The notes beneath the pieces are model-generated. The model was not told the DNA's origin, did no database searches, and saw only the letters and a list, made by a program, of their open reading frames with translations. A DNA stretch of 64,000 bases from Endomicrobium sp. (GTDB lineage: Bacteria > Elusimicrobiota > Endomicrobiia > Endomicrobiales > Endomicrobiaceae), in NCBI GenBank assembly GCA_031290575.1, contig JAITNH010000006.1:1-64000 (forward strand), read 5' to 3'. The position numbers and the translations under genes were made by a program. Positions 63,437 through 64,000 of this stretch are shown in pieces. Numbering within the stretch: the stretch's first letter is position 1; each line of letters starts with the position of its first letter.

Positions 63437-63470
63437 TAGAGTGTTATAAATTCGTTTAGGAGAAATGGTT

Positions 63471-64000
63471 ATGATTAGATTTACTACGGCGGGTGAATCT
63501 CATGGTGAAGTCCTTGTTGTTGTTATTGAGGGTATTCCTGCTGGACTTACTATAAATTTAGAAGATATTAATATAGATCTTGCAAGAAGGCAAAGAGGTT
63601 ATGGTAGGGGCAAAAGAATGCTTATAGAAACGGATATTATCAAAGTTTTATCTGGTATACGTCATGGCAGAACGCTTGGTTCTCCTATAACAATGTCTAT
63701 TGCAAATAAAGACTTTGAAAGCTGGATGCAAGTAATGTCACCCGTCTCTTCATCTTCTAGTGTTGGAGTATCTCTTTTAAGGCCTCGTCCCGGTCATGCT
63801 GATTTGTCGGGACTTATGAAGTATGGTGTAAATGATTTCAGAGATATTCTTGAAAGAGCATCTGCGAGAGAAACAGCAGCGAGAGTTGCAGTTGGTGCTG
63901 TATGTAAAATGCTTTTGAAAAAGTTTGGGATAATTGTTATGTCTTATACGTTACAAATAGGAAGTATTGTTGCAAATATGTTTTCAATTGCAGAAAATGA
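63471..64000 (+). CDS. aroC: Chorismate synthase (5' part, runs off the window)
   Basis: The frame from the ATG at 63471 is open to the window edge (about 176 codons). It reads MIRFTTAGESHGEVLVVVIEG, of which the first 20 residues carry the family's GESHG motif. RRQRGYGRGKRM near residue 40 and RPGHADLSGLMKYG then DILERASARETAARVAVGAV near 110-145 are the FMN- and EPSP-binding signatures. Chorismate synthase makes chorismate from EPSP. AGGAG (63458-63462) lies 8 nt before the start; an ATG at 63465 is too close to it. Confidence 0.95.
   Translation, partial: MIRFTTAGESHGEVLVVVIEGIPAGLTINLEDINIDLARRQRGYGRGKRMLIETDIIKVLSGIRHGRTLGSPITMSIANKDFESWMQVMSPVSSSSSVGVSLLRPRPGHADLSGLMKYGVNDFRDILERASARETAARVAVGAVCKMLLKKFGIIVMSYTLQIGSIVANMFSIAEN

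Larger units (their letters stand above)
62898..63470. other. Spacer porB / aroC
   Basis: About 570 bp containing the por terminator and the nested inverted repeat before aroC. No gene was supported; a short hydrophobic run encoded near 63195-63250 has stops on both sides and no start. Confidence 0.55.

Noticed and set aside
1-64000. CRISPR arrays, insertion sequences, prophage or toxin-antitoxin modules
   Set aside because: No regularly spaced direct repeats, transposase or integrase motifs, or paired small toxin/antitoxin frames were seen in reading both strands.

Overview
The window is a strongly AT-rich bacterial chromosome segment (roughly one third G+C by eye) from a Gram-negative-type cell: it carries KDO and heptose synthesis, the Lpt lipopolysaccharide transporter genes, apolipoprotein N-acyltransferase and SecA. 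Single-copy housekeeping genes sit in tight, often overlapping operons. These are separated by unusually long, gene-free, AT-rich spacers holding decayed sequence, and at least two genes are broken or frameshifted. Gene content and order (kds-lpt-hpf-ptsN-hprK-rapZ-mannose PTS; nadD-yqeK-LCP; a four-subunit pyruvate:ferredoxin oxidoreductase; GTP-type PEP carboxykinase) fit an anaerobic member of Elusimicrobiota with a shrinking genome, such as the Endomicrobium symbionts of termite-gut protists. That assignment is inference; no 16S rRNA or mobile element is present in the window.

Layout. 1-3040: a gene leaving the left edge, cinA, and a tRNA-Arg/tRNA-His pair. 3323-9646: one long plus-strand run for the outer membrane (hldD, rfaE1, kdsB, kdsA, kdsC, lptC, lptA, lptB). 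9820-17311: hpf, ptsN, hprK, rapZ, a mannose-family PTS permease (IIA, IIB, IIC, IID), HPr and enzyme I. 17638-32522: lepA, lepB, nfeD, a stomatin homologue, hemW, secA, lnt, prfB (programmed +1 frameshift), psd, pssA, ndk and pckG, then rpsT on the minus strand. 33270-36227: a broken TPR gene, nadD, yqeK and a frameshifted LytR-CpsA-Psr gene. 36411-38473 (minus): thiL-tsaE-tsaB. 38831: nadK. 46456-40103 (minus): smpB-addA-addB. 47688-50023: tRNA-Thr and an M48 protease. 50539-56074: tmk, holB, ricT, metG, tatD and a TatD-linked radical SAM gene. 56542-57042: tRNA-Leu and tRNA-Ala. 57592: dnaX. 59507-62897: the four-subunit por operon. 63471: aroC, running off the right edge.

The most unusual signal is a set of long perfect inverted repeats lying inside coding sequences: a 40-bp palindrome at the end of kdsB, 20-bp arms in pssA, 18-bp arms in secA, 16-bp arms plus several shorter ones in addB, 13-bp arms in the LCP gene, and shorter ones in cinA, nadK and smpB. 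The protein sequence over the best of them still matches its family without an insertion, so they look like sites turned into palindromes in place rather than inserted elements. In the LCP gene one of them sits exactly on an A10 tract where the frame is lost by -1. No CRISPR array, insertion sequence, phage or toxin-antitoxin module was found.
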